Assembly (NCBI GenBank): GCA_963971285.1
Contig: OZ020246.1
Span: forward strand, 24,216,494 to 24,280,493
Length of the DNA stretch: 64,000 bases
Direction: 5' to 3'
Origin: Astropecten irregularis
Taxonomy: Eukaryota > Echinodermata > Asteroidea > Paxillosida > Astropectinidae
Part shown: one piece after another, positions 11,667 to 23,056 of the stretch
How positions within the stretch are numbered: the first letter of the stretch is position 1
Layout of the letters: every line of letters begins with the position of its first letter
The notes under the pieces: generated by a model
What the model was told of the DNA's origin: nothing
Databases searched by the model: none
Seen by the model: the letters and a program-made list of their open reading frames with translations, nothing else
Program-made: the position numbers and the translations under genes

Positions 11667-12473
11667 CTGTGAAACACGAGTAAACAAAGACGGAAAACAG
11701 AGAACAAACGGAAACCCAGAATCAAAAATGTGCGTTGTTTTGATTTCATGACAAAACCTGCTCTGCTTTCAAACAATCGCATAAAAATATAAAGAAACTC
11801 GGAAGAAATATTAGATTCTGTCAATCACAATTGTTGGGACTGGGGCAAAGGAGAAGTTATACAAGACAAGCTTGTTGGATAAGATCTGTATCGGATGGAC
11901 ATCGCACACAAAGATGTCTAAAGATGATGAAGTAATAATATCGATGCATTAATGTACGTGACAATGAGACATATTTTTCAAATCCTGTCGAGGCCGCTGT
12001 CCTACTTCTTGGTCGCCGTCCAGAATTATACCCTTTGAAAGGACGATCGAGGCCGGTCCAGTTTCATGTTCATGCTTAAATATAAGCGCCCCACACCTTG
12101 TTATTCAGCATTGATATTCTAAACATCATTCCATGCTGACTGCTTTTACGTCAGTCCGGACATTTCATGCCACTCTCCAGCTACTAGTGCAGAAAATTCT
12201 CGGTTAAGAGAGTTATTCATAAGCACAACCACAAACAGGATTCTTGTTGATGTCAATTTTTTTTAATTTTAGCACTGAATGAAGTGATTTATTTACTGGC
12301 TAGAATATTTGCCTTTCTGCACCTGAGAAGCCTCTCAAGTCCTCCGATGGTTATAAGCATTATGGCCATATACCACAATTCAGTTAACCACTTTAATTTC
12401 TTGTGATAATCTTAACTTTTTATGTCATTTTTCAGTAATCTTTTGGTTATTTGTTCATGCTTAAATTGACATA

Positions 12474-12645
12474 ATAGGGCTCCGCGCTTGAGCTATTTAT
12501 AGAATACGCCCTTTATATCGACAGCTATTGTAACCCGGATGTTGGGACAAATATTGCACAACGTTTACGTGTAAGTTAATTGGGCAACGTACGACTTGTT
12601 TGTCCAAATATCTGAATGTGACGTCAGGAGCACGGAGCCCTATTA
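12474..12645. mobile_element. Family G element, copy 1
   Basis: A 172-bp element starting AATAGGGCTCCGCGCTTGAG and ending GAGCACGGAGCCCTATT, an imperfect inverted repeat. The interior includes TTATAGAATACGCCC and ACGTGTAAGTTAATTGGGC. A TGACGTCA site sits just inside the right terminus. The second copy is at 34026-34214. Confidence 0.8.
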
Positions 12646-12779
12646 TCAATATCCTCTGTAGCTGTATTTATTACAGTAATGTCAATGACTAACATTTGAA
12701 AATTGGTGATTATACTGCTTTGAAAGGTTTGCTGTAATCAAAACTCATATGAAGTTAACTATATCTGTATTCAGTTATA

Positions 12780-12910
12780 CATGTATAGCAGGAGGTCGTG
12801 GGTTCGAATCCCACCTGAGCCAGCGCAAGATTTTTTCATGTGTGTGCTCAAAGGCTCTAATAGTGAAGTGCTTATTTACACATGGTTGAAGGGCAATATA
12901 TTGTTTGCAT
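12780..12910 (+). mobile_element. SINE2, tRNA-derived, partial copy
   Basis: Contains GTGGGTTCGAATCCCACC, a perfect B-box/T-arm sequence, followed by TGAGCCAGCGC and then a body with GTTGAAGGGCAATAT. The A-box half is missing, so it is not a functional tRNA. The tail block GAAGGGCAAGCCTAATTTGC recurs at 46085-46310 and 49680-50035, and as a fragment near 10695. Confidence 0.55.
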
Positions 12911-13129
12911 TATTACATCTGTATTGTTAGAAAACTAAAAAAATATTGTATATAGAAAAAGGAGGCATTTTAGACCCAAGCACACCACTTTTCGTGACGA
13001 AAAACATTGCTTACGTCACATGCAGAACGCCACGCAGTATACTTTGGTGCAATTGATATACAAGTTCTGTAGGTGACGTCTCGAGCTACTGTTGCATATG
13101 GATCGGTTGCAAAGTCCAAGGGGGACTTT

Positions 13130-13144
13130 GGGGGGGGGGGGGGG
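13130..13144 (+). repeat. Run of 15 G
   Basis: Uninterrupted homopolymer of 15 G, preceded by GGGGGACTTT. It could form quadruplex structures, and its exact length is likely to be uncertain in the assembly. Comparable C or G runs occur at 34907-34924 (18 C) and 48880-48892 (13 G). Confidence 0.9.
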
Positions 13145-14599
13145 TATATGTACTGATTTTGTAACTTTTTGGTCAGAATTAAGCACTTACATAGAAATAT
13201 AAATATATATAGTCATTATTGTATTAAGCAATAATTTTAAAGCACTTTCACCCCTTTTCCAAATTTGATTACAAGAAACCTTTAAACCATCCACTACATA
13301 CAGTCATACACCATTATTCGGTACAGAGCGATATTAAAACGCATCATTACATTTTAACCTTTAAATAACCTGCATTGCCAATTACTCTGACCTTACAACT
13401 GTATACTTTCACACAGAGGTCAGTGCAAACCCATAATATGCAGTGTTGCCGTGGCAAATTCTCTCCAAATAAAACCCTGAATAAACATCTCCCTCTAATG
13501 AAAAAGAAAAAAAATGCAGTTCCGCCCCCCAAAAAAAACCCTTGGCTCCTCTATGCTTACAAATACAGTAGCCACGGCCGACATAATTAAGTTATTGCCG
13601 TTACTGTTACCGTTGCATTTACAATAGTTTACTGTATCAACATGCCACTTGGTGTCTAATTTCATTTTCACCGGTAAAAGTAACAGGCGATACCAGGGTA
13701 GTGTACGTATTGAGAGCAAGGTTATTTGCGGTGAGCTCACAGACTCTGCGCGGGAAAATAAACCCAAAGGAGATTAGATTAAATGGCTGAGTCGTGACCG
13801 GCGAGGCAGCCCGTTAGTTCAATGTCTGCGCTAGCTGCGACAACTTGCCGTAAAGGGTAAATATTTCAACCAATCGTTACCTACTTCATTTGTATTGCAT
13901 GGCAAACAGCACACTACACAACATGATTATTAGGAGAAGATATGTATGTAGCTCAACACTACAGTCTGGAAAACATGTTTCTGTATGACATGAATTCCAA
14001 TGGGAAAAATACTGTACTATGAATATTTACCGGTACTCTATAAAGCACAGTAAGAAAAAAGGAATACAAATATTTAGGGGCTTAGTGCAATTCACAATCT
14101 ATTTAAGTGGGGAAAAAGACACGCCACTCTAGAAAAGAACCAAAATTATCCTGATGATCTGGACAGTTTTCTCCACATCTTCAGAGAAAACTAGACCTGT
14201 GTTTGTTGACAAACACTGAGCTGTTTCGTGCATGTTTTATAAATAATATGAAAAATAAACATGAACGCAATTGGCCCAGTACAGAAAAATAGCAAATCAG
14301 TGGTGTCTTCATTGCCGTTAACAACTATCAGGAGCGTCGTCAGTTGTCCATTAATACACACATATGTATGTATACTGATACATATGTACATACACGTGGC
14401 AATACGCGAGTCTGCTATAGACCAGCGTGCATAGTATGTTGGCAGTGGAAACAGCAAAATGATTGATTTTCTAGCTCATCGTGCTCCATTCACCTGTACA
14501 CAATTGTCCCACTACTACAGATAGCCATATCAGCGTTCCAAAAAGTTCCAAAGCCCGTGTTTTGTGTTATGTTTGACTCTAAATGGCAAAATTAAATAT

Positions 14600-15110
14600 T
14601 CAAAAACCAATACAAAATCAGCCGATGACGTCATCGTGACGTCACTTCACATGATGGATACTAGTACCATTCCCTACCTACCCACCAAGTTTCATCACAA
14701 TCGGATATTCCCTTATATGTGAATCTGAAAATCGGCTTTTTGATGACGTCATCATGACGTCACACCTTTTTGGTAAATTGTGCCATATGCCTATAACCTA
14801 ACAAACATTTTACCGAAAAAAAATTCGAAAATACGATTTGTCGTTCAGGAGATATAAAGAAAAGGTCCAAAAATTGAATAATTCGTATAAAATCACATGA
14901 TGACGTCATCGACACGTGACCACATTTGTGTGTATAGTATAACACGTCCCCATATACTTACATACCAAGTTTGAGTTACATCGGACTTACAGTTTCGGAG
15001 ATAAAGAGCCCTGAAATTTGCACTTTTATGATGACGTCATGGTGCACGTGATGACGTCACGATGACGTACATACGCGGCATGTGATTCAGGGTGGTGGTC
15101 TAACTATGTG
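14600..15110. repeat. Degenerate repeats with seven TGACGTCA sites
   Basis: Four clusters, near 14624, 14740, 14900 and 15030, contain seven TGACGTCA palindromes, mostly as GATGACGTCATC with a second GTGACGTCAC close by, plus CACGTG-type boxes. Between them are recurring blocks such as CCAAGTTTCATCACAATCGG and CCAAGTTTGAGTTACATCGG. The unit is about 120-150 bp and strongly diverged. TGACGTCA is the cAMP-response-element core, but the spacing suggests a repeat family rather than a single enhancer. Any regulatory role is inference. Confidence 0.6.
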
Positions 15111-15957
15111 CCAAGTATGAAGTTTATCTGAACTGGCATAAGGGTAGAAGTGACTTGTAGAAAAACCCTGTGTTATGTCTATGGGAAAAAAGTGGAAAAA
15201 GAAGTAAAAAAAAAAACAGAAGAAAAACAAAAGCTGTTCTGCGGTCTGCGAAACAGCTAAAAATCTAACCTCATTCAAAAAGCAAACACCCCAACAAAAA
15301 TAGAAATACAAACGTAGACAAACAAAAAGAAAAAGGTTTGACCCCCGGGCAATTGAATATAAAGCAACTAGATAAACTCCCCCGTCCCCCCCCCAAAAAA
15401 AAAGGAACAAAAGAAAATAAATAAAAAGAAAATCACTGAAAAAGTACCTATGACACTCAAAAACCACATACGGGGGGAAAACATTTTTGCCAAAACTAAT
15501 CAAAAACAGTTTAGATGTCTGTTAAAGAAATGAAACAAATTGTCAATTCTTAAAATGAAGATGGCCAATTGACTCCGCTTCACTCTGGCCTGGGGCCCCA
15601 TACACTATTACATAGCCTTGAGACTGTTAATGGTAAATTTGTGATGCAGATTCATATTGGTCTAGTACCTGATGTCCCTCTTGTATCATTAACGTTTCTC
15701 TATTATTTATGGCCATGCAGTCAATGGGCCTATTTCCAGTCATTACCGGTACTGGACATTACATATTTATCATGCAAAACCTATAGGCCTAATCCTGGTT
15801 GGCAATTAGCAACCAAGAAATTAATAGCTGCATGGTGCACAGTTGTATTGCAGCCTATTTCAGAGGTCGAGAAGAATACATTTTTACCTCCGACTTTAAT
15901 GTGGGCATTATTTGTAGCTCATTCGTTGCATTGACAACAAAAACACAGATATTTTCT

Positions 15958-16264
15958 TAAAGGTACAGTCAATGATTGGTAACATAGTACATACCCCAAC
16001 AAAAATGTTCACAAATTTACGCATAATTTTCAGGATATAAAGATGGTGCTGGTAGAAAGATACCACTGAAATATTTTCGCCTATTATAAAAATGGTGTAT
16101 TTATCCAGAAATAAGTCAAACAAAGACTGAAAACAGTTTTTTGGCTATTTTCTTGTTACTCAGATATCCGATTGAGCTCAAATTTTCGCAGGCGTGTTAA
16201 TTATTTCATGTACATTGTGAGACAAAGTGTGAGTGCTACTCTGTGACCTATACCGATACCTTTA
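15958..16264 (+). mobile_element. Family C variant, copy 2
   Basis: Shares AAATGTTCACAAATTTACGC, GATATAAAGATGGTGCTGG and TGGTGTATTTATCCAGAAAT with family C. Its right half differs (CTTGTTACTCAGATATCCG, GCGTGTTAATTATTTCATG) and matches the copy at 44501. The ends are TTAAAGGTACAGTCAATG and ATACCTTTAA. This suggests a subfamily with a different right half. Confidence 0.65.
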
Positions 16265-17130
16265 ATAGCAATGTAGAAAATTCAAAACTGACTGCAGATG
16301 ACGTGACATATGACACCAATTATACAATTTTGGATCAAAAGGAAATAATTAAAAAGTTTACTTAAAAAAAATTCAGAATTTCAAACCAGAAATCTCTTCA
16401 ATTTTACTGACAGCAGAATGTTTTAGATACTGAGATGACCTCCAAAGTATAAAAAAGCAAAATTGATTTTTTTAATTCAATTCAATAAAAACCACATTCT
16501 TAAAACTCATAATCCATGTCCCAGAGTTAATAGTCTGAATATGCGCAAGAGCTTAAATCTACAAACATGATCTTCTTAAAAGGGTTTTGAGCTTTTGTGC
16601 AATACCTAAACCTGTACAAATCCAGTCAACCATGTTAATTAAAAAGAAGAAAAGAAAAAAAGAATTCCTATGTGCAAAAATCCATTCTGTGGATCGAGAA
16701 CATCGACAGAATTCGGCTCGGATGTTCGCAGCTGTTTCTCAAAATGGTCTGATGAGACTAGCTAGCCAATAAATCCTGCCAAGCATGCGTTGCCATGTGT
16801 GCAAATAAGCCAGTATTATACGTGCCACCTGCGACCAAAACTGCACCACACATTCATTAATGGGCTTCCCCCATTATTGCTGTCGCTGCGATCCGGTCGC
16901 GGCGTCCGCTGCCGTCGTGGGTGCCGGGAACGTAATTGATGCAGGAGCTTGCCTAACGATTTTCCTACCCACTCCCTAGTCCCTAGCCAGGCTTGCATCA
17001 TTTGTCCATCTGACAGAGAGAATTTCTTGGCAGCCTGTCTATCTCCAGGTATATACACGGTGTGTCTGAGTATTTATACCTTGTCTCCAGACATATTACC
17101 TGTGCATGGGATGTAGGTGGGTTGATGTAC

Positions 17131-17515
17131 GTTTTTGCACTTTGAGAGAGAATGTTTTCCTCTCAAGTGGCATTTATGGGTACACGCACTGCACTGTGGT
17201 TCATGCGAGAATTACATGTAGTTGAATTGAGGTTTATCCAAATGAGGTATATGAAAACAAATGTGAACTAAATATATGTTATCTAAATTTAGGAAGGCCT
17301 AACCATTTGATTCTAACTTTCTCAAACAGATCTAGAGGGCCTTTGGGTAGATGTAGTAATCGTTTGCACTTTGAGAGAAGATAATTATTTTCCTCTCACG
17401 TGGCATTTATGGGTACACGCCCTGCACTGTGGTTCATGCGAGTATTAGATGAATTGAGGTTTATCCCCATGAAGTATATGAAGACAAACATGACAAATGC
17501 GAATTAAAGAATTCT
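17131..17515 (+). repeat. Direct duplication of a 140-bp segment
   Basis: Two direct copies, about 17131-17270 and 17365-17515, share GCACTTTGAGAGA, GTGGCATTTATGGGTACACG, TGCACTGTGGTTCATGCGAG and TTGAGGTTTATCC. About 95 bp of unrelated sequence lies between them. The copies have diverged by several indels, so the duplication is not recent. Confidence 0.75.
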
Positions 17516-17564
17516 TTCTTGTATTACTTGTATTGAAGTTCTTTCTCAATACAAGAAATAAACT

Positions 17565-17785
17565 GAGCTGGAAACTGCTCATCAGCCAAAATAATGATCT
17601 GAAATATATCAAACGCTTGGATTTATAGGGCCTGATGCGGTCTGGATCCTAGCAGGATCTTTTTGAAAGGCTAAAAATTTCTTTTTCAGACTTAGAGATC
17701 CTTTCAGACCATCCTGCAATATCGGCATTTATTTCAGGTCATTATTTTTCATGATGAGCAGTTTGCAGCGGTTTATTACTTGGCT
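17565..17785. mobile_element. Family H element, copy 1
   Basis: The left end AAACTGCTCATCAGCCAAAA is mirrored by the right end ATGATGAGCAGTTTGCAGCG, with AATAATGATCTGAAAT and ATTTCAGGTCATTATT just inside. The interior includes GGGCCTGATGCGG and GATCCTAGCAGGATCTTTTT. Related copies are at 29458, 47391 (right end only) and 62580. Confidence 0.65.
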
Positions 17786-18112
17786 TGTAATGCATTATAC
17801 TTTGCCAGAGACACGAATTAAGGCATTTAAATTCAAATCATAGTTCCAGGCCTTGAATTTGGTTCTGAAAAGGGCAAGGCCACTTTTCCATTGCAAGGGG
17901 CACTTCCATTGGAAAATCATAATGTCTATGGAAACATTTGAAGGGGGCATGAAGTCAAATTATCCAGGGCAATGAAGGCCATGGCCTTCGTGCATGGCCT
18001 CCGTTAAATTCAAGCTTTGAATGATAGTTCCCTAAAAAGCAGTAATTTCCCAAGCGTTATATTTCAATGTGTGTTGTAACAGATTGGTGGTTCCAACATC
18101 TTGGGCCGTTTT

Positions 18113-18531
18113 CACGAAACACTAACATTCATCTTAAATCAATATCACCATAGTGATTTGTATTGTGACATCACACTTTGCTTAGCAACTATATACAGAT
18201 TGGTAGGATTTGAAGCTTTGCATGGTGGAAGTGACGTTATAGAGTAAGTTTGCGGAGGCACGTATAATCTCTTTCATAGATGTGTGGTTCTGAAAAGAAC
18301 CCGTGAGAATTGTCTCGATGTTCCGGCCAGTGGTACTCTTACAAATAGGCCTACTCTCACTCTTCTGAGGACGGCCAGAGTACACAGGCCGGAACGCCAA
18401 GACAACCGGTTCTTTTCAGAACCACACATCTATGAAAGAGATTATACATGGTGTCTCCGCAAACTTACTCTATTACAACTAAGATTGATTCACGATTTAA
18501 GATGGATTTTTAGTGCTTTGTGAAATCGACC
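18113..18531. mobile_element. Family Q element interrupted by a second element
   Basis: The outer ends GGGCCGTTTTCACGAAAC and TAGTGCTTTGTGAAATCG are inverted. The interior TCACCATAGTGATTTGTATT, TTGCTTAGCAACT and AAGATGGA matches the uninterrupted copy at 28786-28920. An unrelated 233-bp hairpin element (18240-18472) is inserted inside. Confidence 0.75.
18240..18472. mobile_element. Nested hairpin element with about 63-bp arms
   Basis: Begins TAGAGTAAGTTTGCGGAGGC and ends with the inverted CTCCGCAAACTTACTCTA. The arms extend to TGTGTGGTTCTGAAAAGAAC and its complement. The centre is about 100 bp and GC-richer than the surroundings. The uninterrupted relative at 28786 shows that this block is an insertion. 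Confidence 0.8.
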
Positions 18532-19437
18532 ACTCGAAACACATTTTGCATTGACTCTAAGATTTGAAAGAGTTGACACAGGGTGGATCTGTGTAACTCT
18601 TGACATGTGTCAAATGAGCCGTTTTGAGAAAAGGCCTCTAGTCTCTAAAGTCCACTGGCTGATCATTTCCTAGTGCACATCAAGAAGGCAGATAAGGAAA
18701 AGAACATGACTGCCTCTGAAACTTTAACTCGAGGAGAATCAATGTGAGATTAAGAGATGAATCTCGACGAGTCAAATAAAAACAAGTCTTCAGGCTTTAA
18801 AGCCCCCTGAGATGCCAAACGGCAAGGTCTTAAGCGGCTAGAGCGCTTTACTGCACACAGCATAAGCAGATTAAGCAAAGCCTGTTTACAAATCCCTAGT
18901 CGGTACCTCGGGGTATAGTCCCTCAGGCCCTGTAACATAACAAGGACTTGGCTGATTGCTCGTGCACAGGGAATACGGTCGATTTTATTTGTTCATTTGT
19001 ATAGATTTAATGTACTTGCAAGAGCATTTTCAAAGTGTATACAGCTGAGGTTGTTGCTGTATTACATGTACACTGATTAGCTAAAACACAATTACATAAG
19101 TTCATTATATAATCAATATTTGCTCCTGTGTAGCTGGAATGAAAGTTGCTATGACGACAAGCAATTATACATTCCATGGCAACCAAGGGCATTTTTTTTT
19201 CTTGGTGCAATTAGGCATTTAAAGTTGCAATGTATGTTAGATATTTGTCAATGCCTTTAATGGCGAATGCCTTCTTTGTGAAACTGAATGCTCATTGAGT
19301 CTTTTCTTTTCTTTTGATTCATCTAAACTTTCAGACATAAACATTTTCCCACATGATACGGCAAAGCACAAACAATATGTTGGTATGAAAGCATCATTGG
19401 GAAAATACTGTACAGAAATACTACTAACTAATACATC

Positions 19438-19559
19438 AAGCCTGTTTGTTTCAGGCATGTGATCAGTGATCCTGCTGCTCCGGATCCCATTTTGGGATAT
19501 CCTGCATGGGACGTGGATCTGCAAGATCACTGATCGCGTGCCTGAAACAAACAGGCCCT
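19438..19559. mobile_element. Family D foldback element, copy 3
   Basis: The best-preserved copy. AAGCCTGTTTGTTTCAGGCA on the left is mirrored by TGCCTGAAACAAACAGGCCC on the right. GCTCCGGATCCCATTTTGGG and ATGGGACGTGGATCTGC lie in the centre. Confidence 0.85.
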
Positions 19560-20576
19560 TATTTTGATCCTACCAATATACCATCTGGAACATTGTCACA
19601 ATTTAAGGAAGAGAACAATTTGAATGAATGAATAAATTGGGTTTATACTATTCTTCCAGAAATTTGATCAGAATTTGCTTGGGGAATATCTGTGAAATTT
19701 GGTCCAACACACTGTCACACAAAATGATTTAACATGAAGACAAATCATACACCTCAAAGAATGCTGTTCTCTGCAATGAAGGAATGAAACACCAAGATGG
19801 TGACAGAGAAACTGCAAAGATATATTAATGATTATTATCATCATTTAGAAATCCCCCTGTTAAAGTAGTTAAGTGTAATTAAGTTTTGATTTAATTTACT
19901 GATGCTAGATGTTCCCGACAGGATTAAATTTCCTTACGAACTTCTCGCACAGACCCCCACCAACCTCCTCTGAGACACATAACCTCACCTACACGGATAT
20001 TATATTTCCTATGAATTTTAGATGAATTATACACGGCCAAAAAACCTCAAGGGAAATACCAAAAAGTACTTTTGCTCTCTACAATTATAAAACATTTTTG
20101 GGAAAAATGATGTGGACACTTTTGGGAAAGATAAACTCTTCAGGAGATTGCAATTTGTCCCGTTTTGGTTCTGTAATATGACTTTAAGCCAACGCGGCGC
20201 CCTCGCCCCGCAAACATGCTGTATAGGTCCTATACATTTATGTATAGCCACAGTACACGCGGCCCACGTTCATCTCAAATAGAGTGGGAGCTGTGGATAA
20301 GTTCTGATTTATATTCTGCTACAGGGATTTGAAAGCGTAAATAGCTTTATTGAAGAAATCTTTAATAATCTCGGAGAAAATGGACTCGGCGAGTTAGATA
20401 ACAAACATCTTTAAAGGGCATGCCATCAGGAGTTGATTACTGATGATGTGTGACTATCGGGAACTCTTATTCATAGGTCAACGCTAATGTACCTCTTCAT
20501 ATACAATGTCTGTTTCCAGACTCACTGTCCATGACTGCCCTGATGATTGGCATACAATGAGTCTGGTATGGGACCT

Positions 20577-20996
20577 GGGATCAATTTCACCAAACTCATC
20601 ATAACTCAATATCAATCATAGGACTTATATGATGCATTGCAGCCCTACATGTACATAGGATACAATGGGTTATCCTTTGTAACAATACAGTGGCGTAGCC
20701 AGGATTTTTTAATAGGAGGTGCCAACATGTACATTTTAGCCAGTACCGGCCTTGACCAGGCCTGCGCATTGGATGCACTAGGCCTACTGAATACGCGCGC
20801 CAGCATTGGTGTTGTCTTGGGGTGGGGGCGGGGTAGGAGGAGGAGCCCTCAGAGTGCCTTTTTATTTATTTTTATTTTTTTTATTTTTTATTTTTTAGGG
20901 GATGAATAGGGGGCCCTGGCCCACCCTGCCCCCCCCCCCCCTGTCAAAGCCAGTGATGAGTTATGATCGATCGTAGGGCTTCATGAAATCGACTCC
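20577..20996. mobile_element. Family B element interrupted by a GGCGTAGCC element
   Basis: Starts GGGATCAATTTCACCAAACT and ends GTAGGGCTTCATGAAATCGA, the family B inverted termini. The left half (ATTGCAGCCCTACATG, ACAATGGGTTATCC) and the right half (GATCGATCGTAGGGC) are those of the 140-bp copies at 21206 and 42636, split by about 270 bp of foreign sequence. Confidence 0.75.
20684..20956. mobile_element. Nested repeat starting CAGTGGCGTAGCC
   Basis: Begins CAGTGGCGTAGCCAGGATTT, a terminus often seen in non-autonomous hAT-type elements. It carries a GC-rich part, a T/A run, and GGGCCCTGGCCC with a run of C. A matching right terminal repeat is not clear, so the class assignment is tentative. 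Its insertion into family B is clear from the intact copies. Confidence 0.5.
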
Positions 20997-21205
20997 TGAT
21001 TGTCTCCGACACTACAGATACACAATGTTTAAATATGAATGAAGACTAATAATTTGTTCGCTTATACAAACATTCAGACAAAATTCAAGAACAAAAGCTT
21101 TAAAACAGACTCCTCCTCAGGCAAATTTCTTTCCAAGCTGTCCTCGCCGAGTTGTAAGGCAATAAGTGCCCACAGGGCAGGTTTATTTTCCACTATGATT
21201 TACCT

Positions 21206-21347
21206 GGGGTCAATTTCACGAAGCCCTACGATCGATCGTAAATCGAGTTATGAAGGATAACCAATCGTTTCTTACATAGGGCTGCAATGCATCATAAGTC
21301 CTATGATTGTATTAGTAAGTTACGATGACTTTGGTGAAATCGATCCC
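21206..21347. mobile_element. Family B MITE-like element, copy 2
   Basis: A 142-bp element bounded by GGGGTCAATTTCACGAAGCC and GACTTTGGTGAAATCGATCC. The interior includes ACGATCGATCGTAAATCGAG and GCTGCAATGCATCATAAGTC. Confidence 0.8.
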
Positions 21348-21357
21348 AGGAGTGATT

Positions 21358-21466
21358 GGGGTTGATTTCACCAAACTCATTTTAACTTAAATTGTAGGAT
21401 TTACATAGGATACGATTGGTTATACTTCGTAACTCAAGTTGTAAACGATCGTAGGACTTCATGAAG
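21358..21466. mobile_element. Family B MITE-like element, copy 3
   Basis: Starts GGGGTTGATTTCACCAAACT and ends CGATCGTAGGACTTCATGAA. It lacks the GCTGCAATGCATC block. It lies 10 bp after copy 2, in the reverse orientation judging by which terminus carries the GATCGTAGG block. Confidence 0.7.
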
Positions 21467-22177
21467 TAAGCAACACCAGTTAATATTGTGTTCACAACTC
21501 CTCAACAAAAACCTCTTAGAAACTCCTATGTTCTAAGCACATTGCTGCCATTTGCTTTGCTGTTTGAACTTTAAAGCAGACGTCAACAGCCACCAACTTT
21601 GAAGCTCAGGGGGTTCAGCATTGCAGGAGATATGGCCTTTAAATCGGCCAGACTGCAAGCTATTGACACACAGAAACCTGCGTAAGCCAACAATAATTGC
21701 TGGATTTCTTTGGTTTTACCCGGTTTCTTCAGGAAATTGGATGGCTCCGAAAAAAACACAAGAACATTGATCTTATTTCTTTGGGAGTTATTCTACTGCA
21801 TTATCATGAAAAAAAGGAAGAGGGGGCAAAAGAGGGAGCCTTAAGACTTTCAAATCCAGCATTTTATAGTCACAGGGGTAAACTTGTAAAAGTTTGGTAA
21901 AAATTTGCACAAATATTTACATTGGTTCATTCGTCACTTATTTCTTTGGTGTCTTATTACATATAGAAAAAAGTAACACACGATATGGTTTGCAAATAGT
22001 GGAACTGTAAAGAGACCCACAGGGAAGTTAACTTTGTAGTTGTGGGCCTTCTTTTATTCTGTTTGCAGAATAACTCAGTGGAATTGTATGCTTGTCCAAA
22101 ACTGGCACTGTCACTTTAAAGCAATTGAATGGTAATGCACATTACATTGCATACATTATATTCAATCAGTTTCACTT

Positions 22178-22540
22178 AAAGGGGCTATCATAGTTTGGTA
22201 GCATACAGAGACAGAAATCTTCACAGATTTACCTACGTTTATAACTTTAATACAGGGTATAAAGATGGTGAATGGTAGAAACATACTGTTAAAATATTTC
22301 TGCCTGAAATGTTGTATTTATCCAGAAAAGAGTAAAAGAAATGACCAAGAACATTTTGATCTTCGGAAGATCAAAAGCAACGGTGAAAAGGTTTTAAAAA
22401 TACCGAGGTGTTTTTTTTTTAAAGAAGGCACCGTATGGGACTGGATATTTGACAGATATAACTGTTAGTCTACTGAATCTTTCTTGATATTTTTGCCCAT
22501 AAATCTGTATTTCTTTGACAAAAGCCAAATTATGAAATTA
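22178..22540 (+). mobile_element. Family C element, copy 3
   Basis: Begins AAAGGGGCTATCATAGTTTG. Family blocks run in order through AGAAATCTTCACAGATTTAC, TATAAAGATGGTGAATGG, CTGCCTGAAATGTTG, ACCGTATGGGACTGGATATT and AAATCTGTATTTCTTTGAC. The right end is eroded to CCAAATTATGAAATTAG. Confidence 0.75.
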
Positions 22541-23056
22541 GTCAAATTACCATTATCAGAATTTACATGGAGTGTTTATTTTTAAATCAGATATTCAAAA
22601 ATATCACATATTTATATTCTGATCCCATATGTACTTAAAATTCACCTTTAATTCTTGTAGATATCTATATGTAATAATACCTGGAACTGAAATGCTTTAA
22701 AATAGCACTAAGTACCTCCGCACCGATTAGTTTTAAACTGATGCTGTTCAGTCTACCCAGCCGGCCTGTGTTCATTCTGCCCACAGGAGAATGTTTTATC
22801 TCTAAAAGAAGCTATAGGTATATCTCACAAGTAGCCGTATGTAAAAGGAAACACAGTGATACATGATGGGAAAAAATCACTCAGGGCTACATAGTCGCAT
22901 CCTGTTTTTTGGGGGATGCTGATCATGAAAGTTCAATCTTAGGGTTTATGCTCGTTGAAGAGTGCTGAACATGACGCGCAGACTGTAAATATCACATGAA
23001 TTCTATGCGATCAATCTGCTGATGGTTGCATGACAAGTTCAATCTACTTCAATGCT

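Noticed and set aside
12785-12825. Possible tRNA on the plus strand with GGTTCGAATCCCACC
   Set aside because: Only the T-arm half exists. There is no A box or acceptor pairing upstream, so it is a SINE2 fragment.
15087-15503. 138-codon minus-strand frame rich in Phe/Leu/Tyr
   Set aside because: It comes from an A-rich low-complexity stretch on the plus strand. The apparent membrane character is a by-product of poly-T codons.
15569-15934. 121-codon plus-strand frame starting MTPLHSGLG
   Set aside because: No recognisable domain and no splice or promoter context. Composition is like translated intron DNA.
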